A stretch of DNA of 64,000 bases from Shewanella insulae (GTDB lineage: Bacteria > Pseudomonadota > Gammaproteobacteria > Enterobacterales > Shewanellaceae). A program made the translations under genes and the position numbers. Shown piece by piece: positions 16,076 through 25,722 of this stretch. The stretch covers positions 1-64,000 of the forward strand of contig NZ_WRPA01000014.1 in assembly GCF_009831655.1 (NCBI RefSeq). Direction: 5' to 3'. The stretch's first letter is position 1. Every line of letters begins with the position of its first letter. The notes beneath the pieces were generated by a model. That model did no database searches. It was given only the letters and a program-made list of their open reading frames with translations, and had not been told where the DNA came from.

Positions 16076-19063
16076 TGCTTCTTTTGCAAAGATGGCTTTT
16101 AGGAATCGGCTTTGCTCAGCTTTGACCTCTTGGGGATATTCCGCTCGCTGGTGGAAATATGAGTAGCCAATATCAATAAACACAGGGGCTTTAGCTAGCT
16201 CTGCCATGGGTAACATAGTGGCGTAATCGGTAACCGACGGTATCCATTTTTGGTCTTCTTTAAAATAAGCATGTGGCACGCTATCAAATAAAGACTTTTT
16301 AAATGCACGCTGATGAGCCCATACATTCCCTCCCCCTTTTTGCCTAATATCACTGTAGCTGGGTTGATACAGTTTTAGTGGTTTATTAGGTCGGAACATC
16401 GGCATTTGGATTAAGTCGGCACCTTGTTTAGCGGCATCAACAATATGCTTAACAACGTCATGTCGCATTAAACAATCATCCTGATCCAAAATCACAATAA
16501 TACTGTCATCATTAACACAAACATCTGAAATAGCTTGGATAAAATTTGGTAGTCGTCCTTGGTTGTTTTGGTGCCGAATTAAGGTTGTGCGATCACGCAG
16601 CTTATCGAGCAACATTGGGTAACACCAATTGTGACTTGCACCACTGGCATCATCAATTAAGACGATTCCAAAGGACTGATTGGATTGCATGCGTAAACTT
16701 TGTAAACATCTTTCAAGCTTATCAACTGCAGTGAGTCGTCCTTTCAACAAAAAAATCACTGATTCAGTGCGCCTTGGGTAGCACCAATCTGCATGGGGAA
16801 TTAAATCAAATTGCTCTTCTTGAGCAACGGGATAGCGACCTTGGGCAACTAAGTCCCTTATCTGTTCGAGTGTTGATAATTGTTTGTCTTCATTGCGAGG
16901 ATGAATGTAGAAGGAGGCTGGATTCCCACCACGTAAAGAACTTAACCCCATTTTATTTTGATGAGCCTGTAAAGCGCGGTGCCAAGTTAATGTGTATTTA
17001 TCATTAATTATAGGATTGCTTATTGGCAGTGTTTGCTTAATTTTAACAAGATCTAGCAAGCCCATTCTGACTTCGGGGGCAAATTGCCCATCTTGTCCAA
17101 AGTAAGGTAAAAATGCATTCGTAGACTTAGGTATATTAAATCCTACGCTAATGACGTTAGGGTCGATTAACTCAGCTTTCATGTCTGCTATATAGTCATG
17201 TTGCCAGTCTTTTCGCCCCACCAGCACATCGCAATCACACTGTAATACGTAACGTGTAGTGACTTGATTAAATGCCCATATCTGAGAAAAAAGCGGAGCC
17301 TGTGAAACAGTATGTGATTGTGTAACCGTTGGCGCACCAAACCATTGGTTGTATGTAACAGTTATCACATCACTTGAAGTGGGTGCGATAAGAAGCCCAT
17401 TGACGATGCCATTGTTTACTAACTCGTTGGCTGATGTGAGCAACTGGTTGAAATCACCTTGCTGATATTGTCGTAAAAATGGTCCTTGGTAGCTGTCGAG
17501 TAACAATAATACCTGTTTGAATTTATTAGGATAATTTAGTTGAGTAACAATGTGCGAGACTTGAGTGAATAGCACATCGGCATCCTGAGCACACGCTTTA
17601 ATCAGTAATGTTGTTTCCTGATCTACCCCTACATGGGTGAAAATTGGCATACCAGGTTTATTTAAGGCCACATTGGGATGTAACGCTTCGATTAAGGCTA
17701 AATAGAAGTCTGCAAAGCCTTTTAATTGCGATAATGATTGATCTTGTGAGGAGGAAGAAGTGCGCCGAACCAATTCTTCATCTGGCAGTTGTAAGATGGC
17801 AATGGCATATAACCGTGCAGACATATCTAAAAACTTGCTTGCTGTAAGAGGCTGGATATCGCTCCCGACATCAATGTAATGCAAACTGCCATCTTTCATT
17901 TGACGAATATTGTCTCTTTTTATATTCAAGCCACAAATTCCTGCTGCATACATGCCTTGCAAAAATTGGCCTACAATGATTGCTGACGCAGGTAACTGCA
18001 TCTCAGTGGTATATAAATTAGGGGTACTGTAACTCCATTGGCCATTTTGTTTGTGCCAGCACACTTGAGGCACGATGTTGTTATTAGGTAAGGCTTGTTT
18101 TAACCATCGGACATGCTCATCATCGATTGCCCAAGGATAAAAAGACTTTTCAATCTTGTTTCCTTTTTGAACGACAACCCCTTCTTGTCCAGAACCTAGA
18201 TAGTGAAATGGTAATGCTTGTGCCTGCATCCATTGTTTTGCTGCGACTGCTAAACGATGTCTCTGTTCTGTCCAAATCGCTTTTTGCTTGTTGTTTATCG
18301 TATCAGCACCATCCAAGGTGTAAACACAATAGTAAGGGGCGCTGACGATTTCACCTTTATATTCTGGTAACAATAATAAGCGTGCTACCAACCAATGGTC
18401 TTCTGCACTGCGTATATTTGGATATCGCTCAATAACCCTAGTGTTAAGTAACAAGTTGCATGAGGGTAGTTCATTATCAGACTGCCCATGACAAAATGCT
18501 CCAATAAATTCAGTAAGCTTAATTGGATCAAGCAATACTTCTGGGGTCGCAATGTTGGTAACACTTAAAATATGACCATCTTGTTTTAATCTATTACTCC
18601 CTATAGCAAAGTCAGCATTTGATGCTTCAGCTTTTAACCATAAAGACTCAACACTTCTCGCATTATCCAGAACGTCATCAGCATCCAGGCGCGCTACCCA
18701 GTGAGCACTAGTGGTAGATGCATAATCTAGCAACTGGTTGCGAGCTCGGGCTGGAGAGCCACAAAATGCAGTTAAAATTGTCACGCTAGGATGATCTAAC
18801 AGGGTTTTACAGCGTGCTTGCCAATTGTCTGTCGACTGGTCATCTAGAATGACAATTTGTGCACTGTTTTTGGTGACTAACGATTGAGATAATGCGCTAT
18901 TTAATGCTTGAGTAATAAATTCAGCCTGGTTACATAAATTGATACCTATGATGACAGGTGCATTTTTATAATGTAACCCACATTCTTTTATCATTGTCAG
19001 TTGACGCAAGGCTAACCCAACAGTTAATGACCGCTTATCTTGATGCGAGTGTTCCTGATGCAA
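16064..19063 (-). CDS. giant glycosyltransferase fusion with kinase-like domain
   Basis: A 999-residue protein with four apparent modules: (1) GT2 glycosyltransferase, about 36-260, with LDDQSTD and LDADD (126-130); (2) a protein-kinase-like domain, about 286-450, with a glycine loop GSGQEGVV (291-298), a possible lysine at 303 or 306, GLNIKRDNI (378-386) in place of HxDxKxxN, and IDVG (397-400) in place of DFG; (3) a GT-A-like domain, about 495-720, with DCDV; (4) a second GT2, about 766-985, with LIDDASG and DQDD (860-863). The usual catalytic Asp of the kinase is Asn380. A TTG start is supported by AAGGAT nine bases upstream. It overlaps the upstream GT2 gene by 29 bases. Confidence 0.75.
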   Translation of the reverse strand: MHQEHSHQDKRSLTVGLALRQLTMIKECGLHYKNAPVIIGINLCNQAEFITQALNSALSQSLVTKNSAQIVILDDQSTDNWQARCKTLLDHPSVTILTAFCGSPARARNQLLDYASTTSAHWVARLDADDVLDNARSVESLWLKAEASNADFAIGSNRLKQDGHILSVTNIATPEVLLDPIKLTEFIGAFCHGQSDNELPSCNLLLNTRVIERYPNIRSAEDHWLVARLLLLPEYKGEIVSAPYYCVYTLDGADTINNKQKAIWTEQRHRLAVAAKQWMQAQALPFHYLGSGQEGVVVQKGNKIEKSFYPWAIDDEHVRWLKQALPNNNIVPQVCWHKQNGQWSYSTPNLYTTEMQLPASAIIVGQFLQGMYAAGICGLNIKRDNIRQMKDGSLHYIDVGSDIQPLTASKFLDMSARLYAIAILQLPDEELVRRTSSSSQDQSLSQLKGFADFYLALIEALHPNVALNKPGMPIFTHVGVDQETTLLIKACAQDADVLFTQVSHIVTQLNYPNKFKQVLLLLDSYQGPFLRQYQQGDFNQLLTSANELVNNGIVNGLLIAPTSSDVITVTYNQWFGAPTVTQSHTVSQAPLFSQIWAFNQVTTRYVLQCDCDVLVGRKDWQHDYIADMKAELIDPNVISVGFNIPKSTNAFLPYFGQDGQFAPEVRMGLLDLVKIKQTLPISNPIINDKYTLTWHRALQAHQNKMGLSSLRGGNPASFYIHPRNEDKQLSTLEQIRDLVAQGRYPVAQEEQFDLIPHADWCYPRRTESVIFLLKGRLTAVDKLERCLQSLRMQSNQSFGIVLIDDASGASHNWCYPMLLDKLRDRTTLIRHQNNQGRLPNFIQAISDVCVNDDSIIVILDQDDCLMRHDVVKHIVDAAKQGADLIQMPMFRPNKPLKLYQPSYSDIRQKGGGNVWAHQRAFKKSLFDSVPHAYFKEDQKWIPSVTDYATMLPMAELAKAPVFIDIGYSYFHQRAEYPQEVKAEQSRFLKAIFAKEALSP

Positions 19064-19877
19064 TTCTAATATCCTTATTAGTGTTTATCTCATTGATTAT
19101 TGCTTGCTCTGAAATAGCAAATAATGAAGAAATTCGTTCAAAATATTGTTCTTTTTGAGGGGGAGTCATGCGGTGGCCATGCAATAAGATAAATTGTGCA
19201 CAGCCCAATAATTTTTGTCTGGAACCTCTAGCGGATAAGGCTGTTGAATGCACGCCTAAATTCCAACAAACGGTTGTTGCTAGTGTGTACTCAACCTTTA
19301 AATTAGGAATCGTTAACACTCTTATAGCCAAATCTTTATCGTTACTACTAATAAGGCCGTCACTAAAACCGCCTACAGCTATAAATAACTGACAAAGTGC
19401 AAATGTATTGGACCCCTGCCAGCCAGGATTACCAACTAAGAAATCGCTTTGTTTTAAGTTTTTAGGAATATTATTCGCTAGTGTAAGCCCGTCTTTTATG
19501 ACTGATATTCCCGATAAAACCAAGCTTGCGGCCCCATGTCGTGAATGCACTAAACACAGTTCTAAATGATTTTTTAACCAGTAGTCATCATCATCAAGAA
19601 TGGCTACGTAGCTTTTGGGATAACAGTCATTAATGTAAGCCAAGCCTGTATTCCAGGAACCTGCAGCGCCGTGACAACGCTCATTAAGCAAAAATGTAAC
19701 AGGTATTGGGGCTACTGCTGTCATGATACTAGATTGATCGGATTCAGATAAAGCAACTCTATCGGTGACTAATACTATTCGTTCAGGAGGTCGAGTTTGA
19801 GAGACTATTGAAGGTAACGATACATTCATAAGCGAATCAAACCGAGGCATTGAAGCCATTAATACAACAACTTCCAT
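19035..19877 (-). CDS. GT2 family glycosyltransferase
   Basis: A 280-residue GT-A glycosyltransferase with the N-terminal strand VVVLMASMPRFDSL, RIVLVTDR, the donor-binding segment AAGSWNTGLAYI, and an unusually acidic metal motif LDDDDYW. It would transfer a sugar from a nucleotide donor. I place the start at ATG 19877; a TTG three bases earlier is possible. Its start lies only about 6 bases after the hsdR stop, and its 3' end overlaps the giant fusion gene, so hsdR and both glycosyltransferases probably share one transcript. The acceptor is unknown. Confidence 0.8.
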   Translation of the reverse strand: MEVVVLMASMPRFDSLMNVSLPSIVSQTRPPERIVLVTDRVALSESDQSSIMTAVAPIPVTFLLNERCHGAAGSWNTGLAYINDCYPKSYVAILDDDDYWLKNHLELCLVHSRHGAASLVLSGISVIKDGLTLANNIPKNLKQSDFLVGNPGWQGSNTFALCQLFIAVGGFSDGLISSNDKDLAIRVLTIPNLKVEYTLATTVCWNLGVHSTALSARGSRQKLLGCAQFILLHGHRMTPPQKEQYFERISSLFAISEQAIINEINTNKDIRIASGTLASR

Positions 19878-19883
19878 CAATGA

Positions 19884-22800
19884 CTAACCGGCCTGCCACA
19901 GATATTCGTTTAGCTCATGAAGTATGCTGTCGAGTTGATCATCAAGTACACGGTTAAATTGCTTTACCCCGCCTTGGTCGGCAAAACGTTGGTTTACAAA
20001 TGCTTTATCAATCACAGCCTCATGCACGAACTGCTTTGCTAAACGATCAAGCCACTTGCGCTGGATAGGGTTCCAGTCATGCTCGCTGTATATGCGTTGC
20101 ATTGCTTTGGCGACTCGTTGCTCAAAGGGAATGAGGGCTTCATCAAGCGCCGCTTGACGGATATAACCAATAATACTGGCAGCAATATCTTGGTTGGTAT
20201 TTTTACGCCATGCGCTTTGCAGATGCGCCTCACTATAACCCGCTGCATCTAGCATTAATTTCACTTCTTTCAATTGTTCTCGCGTTAGGTCTTTAGGGCG
20301 ATTTACCACCACTGATAAAGCTGCTGATTGGTTAATATTCTGCTTAATAAAATGGTTAAAGCTTTCAAGATAATCAGCGGGCTTTTCGTGTACGCCATAA
20401 TTTTGCTGACGCTCTTTAAACTCATCACGCCCTTCATAGATGATCGGCATCTTATCGCTACCAACAAGGTAACGGACTTCGGCTAACTGATTAAGCAAGC
20501 CATGATGCTGCTTAAAAAATTGCGATGCTGCTTTAGGGCCAATTTGATGTAAATGCTGGTGGAGCTTGTCAGGCGCGACGCCCCATAGTCCCTCAAGTTG
20601 ATCGAGTTTAGCTTTTAACTCTGGTTTATTCTCCGCCTTTTTAACGGCTTTACGCATCACCCGCATGACTTTTTGGCCAAGCTGATTAAGTACATCATCG
20701 GCGTGGCAAGTGCCTAGCCTTTCACCTGGCGAGCCTAGTGCCTGTGCTAAATGGTCATCATCGCTTAACTCATCCACCAGCTGCTCAAGAGTGATCTTGG
20801 GGTCTTTGACGATAGGCTTCATTGTGTTGATGGCTTCGAGTGCACTATAAATATCTACAGGATCATAAATTTTGAAGGCGGTTTTACCAATATCATCACA
20901 ACGACGAGTCGCTCGGCCCATCATTTGTTCGTATAGGATGCGCGATTTAACACGGCGTAAAAACACCAAATGACAAATTTTAGGCACATCAATGCCGGTT
21001 GAAAGAAGATCAACGGTAATGGCGATATTTGGGTAGCGTTCGTTTTTGTATTGGCGAATAAGTTGACTGACTTTATCGCTTTGACCGGTAATTTTAGCCA
21101 CGGCGGCTTGATTGTATTCATCGCCATACAGCTCAACAAATGCTTTGTCTAATAAGCGTTTTACCATGTCAGCATGTACGTCTGTGGCACAAAATATCAT
21201 GGTTTTTTCATCGCCGAATGGGTCTAACTCTTTGGTTAACTCTTGGCAGATAACATCGTTAAATGACTCGGTGATCACCCTTTTGTTGAATGACTCCACA
21301 TCGAACTTTAATTCATCGTCTAATTCGGCAATTTCTATTTCACCTGTTTGAGTATTAATAGCGGTGACGATTTCGCCTTTTTCAAATTTGATACCGTGTT
21401 TGTTGAGTTGGGTTTCATATCTAATTGGTGGCTCATGGTCGATTAGCCAATCGTCTGCAACAGCCTCGCGGTAACTATAGGTATAAACGGGCTTACCGAA
21501 AATTTCACTTGTATGCTTGGCTGGCGTTGCGGTTAAGCCAATGCGCACAGCATCAAAATAATCGAGTACGCGGCGGTAACTAGACAGGTATTGGCTAGCA
21601 TCGCGGGTGGCGAGCTCACCTTCTGTCATTTGCTGATCTAACGCATAGCCTCGATGGGCTTCATCTACAATAATGCAGTCGAACTCATCAAGTGGTGGCG
21701 GTGTATCGGACATAAAAATGCGCTTTACCATAGCTTGCACGGTAGCGACTTGAATACGGGTTTCGGCTTCACTAGCCATATCGCCCAGTTCGGCAATATT
21801 ATAGATAGACGACAGCACCTTGTTTTGTTCAAGCTTGGCTTCGTCAAAGGCCTCACATGCTTGCTCACCTAATGAGGTTCTATCAACAAGAAATAAGATA
21901 CGTCTAAAGCGTTCGGCTTTTAAGAAGCGGTACATCAGGCCAATAATGGTACGGGTTTTACCTGTGCCTGTTGCCATGGCAAGTAGGCATTCGGTTTTAT
22001 CTTGCGCTAAGGCCGATTCAACCGCTTCGATGGCTTTTTGTTGATAATCACGCAAACCTAGATAATCAAATCCCTCTTGTTGAAGTAGCAATTCAGCATC
22101 TTCACGACTGCGTTTTAATTTATCGAGCAGGCCATCTGGCGAATGAAACTGTGGGAGTGCTTTCTTTGCATTGCTGTGTTTGCGCGTATCCCTAAACCAA
22201 GTGCCCGATAACTCGGCTAGTTGTTTATTATATTCGCGGCCATTGCAGGAATAGACAAAGGGAATGTGATAGTGGCCATCGTCTTCATCCGCCCAAGCAA
22301 CAGTGCGGCCTTCTAGTTCCCATGCTCCTTGTTGTGTTGATGGCAGTTTATAGCCTTTAGAATAACGTTCAGCTTGGGTTATTTTACCTGCAACGTTGGT
22401 GTTCTCTTTTTTAGCCTCAACAATTGCAATAGGGGTTAGGCCACAAAACAAAACATAGTCAGCTCGTCCTTGCTGGCCCTTATACCATGTTGGCCATTCT
22501 GCAATGGCGAGGTTTTTACCTTTTTCGGGACGAGCGCCTTTGCGGTAATCTAATCTTTGGGTATCAGCAGTCCATTTAGCCTCATTGAGTTGCTGGTCAA
22601 TCAACACTCGAGTTAACTCTTCGCTTAGTTCAATGTGATGACCTGCTTTGCTGGCTTGCTTACTTAAGGTTGACCTATTTCTACTGGCTGCTTTGCTGTC
22701 TGCTTGTGCTTGTTGAGCCAATTCTGCTTGAAGCGCTTTAATACGAGACTCAAATAGTAACTTTTGCTGCTCTAATGCCTTTTCATGCTCAGCAGCCTGC

Positions 22801-23432
22801 TTTGATAAAACCCGAGCTTCAGCGTCCATTTGTTCAGCAAGGACCGCGTATTCTTCTTTTTCTCGGGCGATTAATTCGGTTAACTGTTGATTATCATTTA
22901 ACTTCTGGTGGTTATCGTTTAGTTCACTGCGTAACTGCTCAATTTGAGTTTGTAAATCTTGTAGCTGCTTGCTTGGGTCTTGAGGTGGGACAAACGGACC
23001 TGCTTTAAATGGTGTCTTAAGATTGCCAAAGGCATTGTGAAACCATATGGCTAAGCTACGGGCCAATTTTAAGCCTTCTAATGCTTCTTTATGTTGGGTT
23101 CTAAATTGGTGAGTTGCTTTATTGCCTTCAATCCTTAAGGCATGAAATAACTGGCGGACCACAGGCTCTAAGGTTAACTCGCGATTAATTTTGAAAAGTA
23201 AATCTGCTTGAGTCGTTTTTCCATCAAATTCTATGCCGCACCGAGCCGCAATATCTTGCGCCATCGCCTCACCTAACTGGCGCAGCTTAATTAAGGTGGT
23301 GTTGGGATCGCAGGTAAACGCACGTTCAGCACTGCTGGCCAAATCGATAAAAATAGGGTCGTATGGTTTGAGAAAACTAAAGTTTGCAGAGTCTTTTTCA
23401 GTACTCTGGCCTTGTGTGTCTGATGCCATCAT
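19884..23432 (-). CDS. hsdR: type I restriction endonuclease/translocase HsdR
   Basis: A 1182-residue motor and nuclease subunit. The N-terminal 140 residues form a helical DUF4145-like part, then a coiled coil (about 155-245), a PD-(D/E)xK nuclease with D325 and EAK (339-341), and a superfamily 2 helicase with ATGTGKT (487-493), DEAHRG and LTATP. The C-terminal part resembles the EcoEI class. It would translocate DNA and cut when it meets unmethylated sites. GAGGGA precedes the start. It is unusually separated from hsdM/hsdS by a glycosyltransferase/methyltransferase cassette and fic, and is followed within 6 bases by a glycosyltransferase gene. Confidence 0.93.
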   Translation of the reverse strand: MMASDTQGQSTEKDSANFSFLKPYDPIFIDLASSAERAFTCDPNTTLIKLRQLGEAMAQDIAARCGIEFDGKTTQADLLFKINRELTLEPVVRQLFHALRIEGNKATHQFRTQHKEALEGLKLARSLAIWFHNAFGNLKTPFKAGPFVPPQDPSKQLQDLQTQIEQLRSELNDNHQKLNDNQQLTELIAREKEEYAVLAEQMDAEARVLSKQAAEHEKALEQQKLLFESRIKALQAELAQQAQADSKAASRNRSTLSKQASKAGHHIELSEELTRVLIDQQLNEAKWTADTQRLDYRKGARPEKGKNLAIAEWPTWYKGQQGRADYVLFCGLTPIAIVEAKKENTNVAGKITQAERYSKGYKLPSTQQGAWELEGRTVAWADEDDGHYHIPFVYSCNGREYNKQLAELSGTWFRDTRKHSNAKKALPQFHSPDGLLDKLKRSREDAELLLQQEGFDYLGLRDYQQKAIEAVESALAQDKTECLLAMATGTGKTRTIIGLMYRFLKAERFRRILFLVDRTSLGEQACEAFDEAKLEQNKVLSSIYNIAELGDMASEAETRIQVATVQAMVKRIFMSDTPPPLDEFDCIIVDEAHRGYALDQQMTEGELATRDASQYLSSYRRVLDYFDAVRIGLTATPAKHTSEIFGKPVYTYSYREAVADDWLIDHEPPIRYETQLNKHGIKFEKGEIVTAINTQTGEIEIAELDDELKFDVESFNKRVITESFNDVICQELTKELDPFGDEKTMIFCATDVHADMVKRLLDKAFVELYGDEYNQAAVAKITGQSDKVSQLIRQYKNERYPNIAITVDLLSTGIDVPKICHLVFLRRVKSRILYEQMMGRATRRCDDIGKTAFKIYDPVDIYSALEAINTMKPIVKDPKITLEQLVDELSDDDHLAQALGSPGERLGTCHADDVLNQLGQKVMRVMRKAVKKAENKPELKAKLDQLEGLWGVAPDKLHQHLHQIGPKAASQFFKQHHGLLNQLAEVRYLVGSDKMPIIYEGRDEFKERQQNYGVHEKPADYLESFNHFIKQNINQSAALSVVVNRPKDLTREQLKEVKLMLDAAGYSEAHLQSAWRKNTNQDIAASIIGYIRQAALDEALIPFEQRVAKAMQRIYSEHDWNPIQRKWLDRLAKQFVHEAVIDKAFVNQRFADQGGVKQFNRVLDDQLDSILHELNEYLWQAG

Positions 23433-23617
23433 TCCCTCGTAGCGCGATTATTCCAATGTAATCATATCTTTTACAAACAGTTTAATCACCAGTTAAGTTT
23501 AGAAGTTGTTAACCCACTCATTATTGGTACGAGTTGAAAACTCTCGCTAACACTATTTTGGTGCTTTGGTTAGAATACGTTTAATCAACAGCATTAATCT
23601 GTCACATGGAAGACGAC

Positions 23618-24493
23618 ATGAATCTCGATTGCATTCCAACTATTGAATCTCTGCTGGAGCAAAACGCCATCTGCTTTACTGGGCGTCCAGATTTAATTGA
23701 CCGTTATCTAGATTTAGCCACGCCACATGATGGAATAGCACTGCTTGATGATAAAGGCAGACCTTCATATGAGACCGGTAATGCTAAATCTTTCAGATTG
23801 CAGTCTTATCCCATTTACGATTCAGAAACGAAGGAACGCAGAATATTAGAGTTCTCTACACTATTTTGCGCTGGCTTTTTATTCAAGAAAAGTATTGCTC
23901 CTCTTTATACTGTTCATCTTGATAAAGATTTCACAGTCACAGCTCATGTCCGCAGCAACAATGGATACTTTGATAAAGTAATTCACAAGAAAACTGATGT
24001 GAACCCCAAAAGATTAACACATAGTTTAAAAGCGATTACGCGAGCGATAGACCAATCACAAGTATTTTTTATCTGCACAAAATGTAATAAATTGATCGAT
24101 GCGAACTTTAGAGCTTCTAGTCAAGCAACTTGTGCATTTAATGCTTGCGGCAAGCTGGTAGCACAACATTTTGATGTATCGTCAGCTCAAGTATCAGGCT
24201 ATATCTATAGCCGTTATGTGCGTGTTGATAGATTCGAAGACGACATTGCAATTTCGATTGGCGTAGTCCAATGGCCGCATCCCCATGAGCCGTGCTTTGA
24301 ATGGGTTATAAAGAAGAGAATGGATCTCAGTTCTACACCACGACAAGTGAAATTAGCAGCTAAAGCTATTCACGATAGTAAAATAGCGATAGGTAAGTGC
24401 AAGCACTGTCGAGAGTCCATGACTGCAGGATATATGTTCGATGATGAAACATGCTATACCTGCGCTATGAGTGTTTATGGCGTTGTTTATTAA
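23618..24493 (+). CDS. hypothetical protein with two zinc-ribbon-like sites
   Basis: A 291-residue protein divergent from hsdR. From ATG 23618 (GGAAG five bases upstream; an ATG at 23606 is also possible) it contains two cysteine clusters: CTKC (153-156) with C172 and C177, and CKHC (261-264) with C279 and C282. Both have the spacing of treble-clef or zinc-ribbon sites. The rest has no motif I recognise. It is the last island gene before the base composition changes, so it may be cargo or a regulator of the adjacent hsdR transcript. Confidence 0.6.
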   Translation: MNLDCIPTIESLLEQNAICFTGRPDLIDRYLDLATPHDGIALLDDKGRPSYETGNAKSFRLQSYPIYDSETKERRILEFSTLFCAGFLFKKSIAPLYTVHLDKDFTVTAHVRSNNGYFDKVIHKKTDVNPKRLTHSLKAITRAIDQSQVFFICTKCNKLIDANFRASSQATCAFNACGKLVAQHFDVSSAQVSGYIYSRYVRVDRFEDDIAISIGVVQWPHPHEPCFEWVIKKRMDLSSTPRQVKLAAKAIHDSKIAIGKCKHCRESMTAGYMFDDETCYTCAMSVYGVVY

Positions 24494-24946
24494 AACCGAC
24501 ATAAGCAGCATTATTTAGAATCAAGCATGCTAACAACAACCAAATGGTTACTTGATCGGTTACTAAGACAAAAAATCAAACGTTGAAATTCAACTAAGAC
24601 GTTGATTTTAAATAAGTTGACACTTCAAGCCCATATTCAGATCCAGAACGTGGAATAAGCGCTTCAGTCTTACTAAAAGCCTCATTATTGAGGCTTTTTT
24701 CATTTCTAAATGAATAGCCTAAATACTCATACTTCCCCATATCGCATATAAAATAAGCAGAGTTTCCCGACACACTCGGACAAAGAGTATTGTTCACTCC
24801 CAGTGACCGGGCTTCAAAGCCGAGACAAGGCATGGTAAAAAAGTGCTCTCAAGTGAGCGGCGACATTCAGCCTGTATTCACTTCAATCAATGTATAACCA
24901 AATCCCAACGCTGCAACCTAGGCGACACAGGAAAGATGGAGACCCC
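24494..24946. other. gene-free stretch at island edge
   Basis: I see no convincing gene here. A minus-strand frame at 24594-24833 would run through the terminator at 24675-24700 and is rejected. No tRNA or attachment repeat is evident, although the island-to-core change in base composition falls in this stretch. Confidence 0.5.
24675..24700. terminator. intrinsic terminator
   Basis: AAAAGCCTCA-TTAT-TGAGGCTTTTTT: a perfect stem with T-runs readable on both strands. Confidence 0.85.
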
Positions 24947-25558
24947 ATGTCACAACGGAGTAAATGGCCTCAATTACTAGTAATTCTTATCGCCCTAGCC
25001 CTGCTTATCCCAGGACTCAGCCTGCCTATGCTGAGCCTGGACGGCCAAGCCGAAAAATCCCAGTTTGCCCAGACCAGCATAGAGCTGATGACGGAAGACA
25101 GCGAAGTGCGAGGCCTGCTGGGATCCGTATCGGCCTTCCTCGGCTTTAACGAACTTGAGGGCCAGGTGGAAATCTATCGCAAGCACCGCAGTATCCTGGG
25201 GACGGTAGAAGACCTGATGCAGAGCGGTAACCTGCTGGTCGGCATCTTGATCGCCACCTTCTCGGTGATCATTCCCACCCTCAAGCTGTTGGCGCAGGCG
25301 GTTCTGGTTTTCACAAGGGGCAGCACGGCTAACTTGCTTATGCGCTTTATCGACGCCATAGGCAAGTGGAGCATGGCCGATGTCTTCGTGGTGGCCATCA
25401 TTGTCAGCTACCTCGCCGGCAACGCCGAAGATCAGATGGGCGAACTGATTATAATGCATGCACAGCTAGAGATAGGTTTCTGGTTTTTCACCGGCTACTG
25501 CCTGTTTGCCATCGCCTCCAATATGTTAATGACAAAGCCTAAACAGACTGCAACTTAA
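24947..25558 (+). CDS. PqiA-like inner-membrane protein
   Basis: A 203-residue inner-membrane protein of the paraquat-inducible protein A type. There are about four membrane segments: WPQLLVILIALALLIPGLSL near the N-terminus, LLVGILIATFSVIIPTLKLL, MADVFVVAIIVSYLAG (the hallmark region of the family) and FWFFTGYCLFAIASNML. ATG 24947 is preceded by GGAG; the longer frame from 24890 has no such signal. PqiA-type proteins work with MCE-domain proteins in lipid transport between membranes, but no MCE gene is adjacent here. The gene is core-like in composition. Confidence 0.8.
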   Translation: MSQRSKWPQLLVILIALALLIPGLSLPMLSLDGQAEKSQFAQTSIELMTEDSEVRGLLGSVSAFLGFNELEGQVEIYRKHRSILGTVEDLMQSGNLLVGILIATFSVIIPTLKLLAQAVLVFTRGSTANLLMRFIDAIGKWSMADVFVVAIIVSYLAGNAEDQMGELIIMHAQLEIGFWFFTGYCLFAIASNMLMTKPKQTAT

Positions 25559-25663
25559 CGCTGCACTTCTCAGCTGCTGCTTCCCTCGCCTACGCAAGCA
25601 CCAATAGGTTGAGATAGGTGTTGAGATAGAAGTTAGAATAGATGTTGAAATAGCAAACGAGAG

Positions 25664-25705
25664 AAAAAGCCCCGATATGCTTTACAGGCAAAACGGGGCT
25701 TTTTT
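25664..25705. terminator. intrinsic terminator between convergent genes
   Basis: AAAAAGCCCCG (25664-25674) pairs with CGGGGCTTTTTT (25694-25705). A-run and T-run serve both directions, between the pqiA-like gene and the CoA transferase. Confidence 0.85.
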
Positions 25706-25722
25706 ATCGTTAGCCGTGCAGA

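Noticed and set aside
24594..24833. 79-residue minus-strand open frame
   Set aside because: It reads through a perfect intrinsic terminator and has no ribosome-binding signal or recognisable motif.
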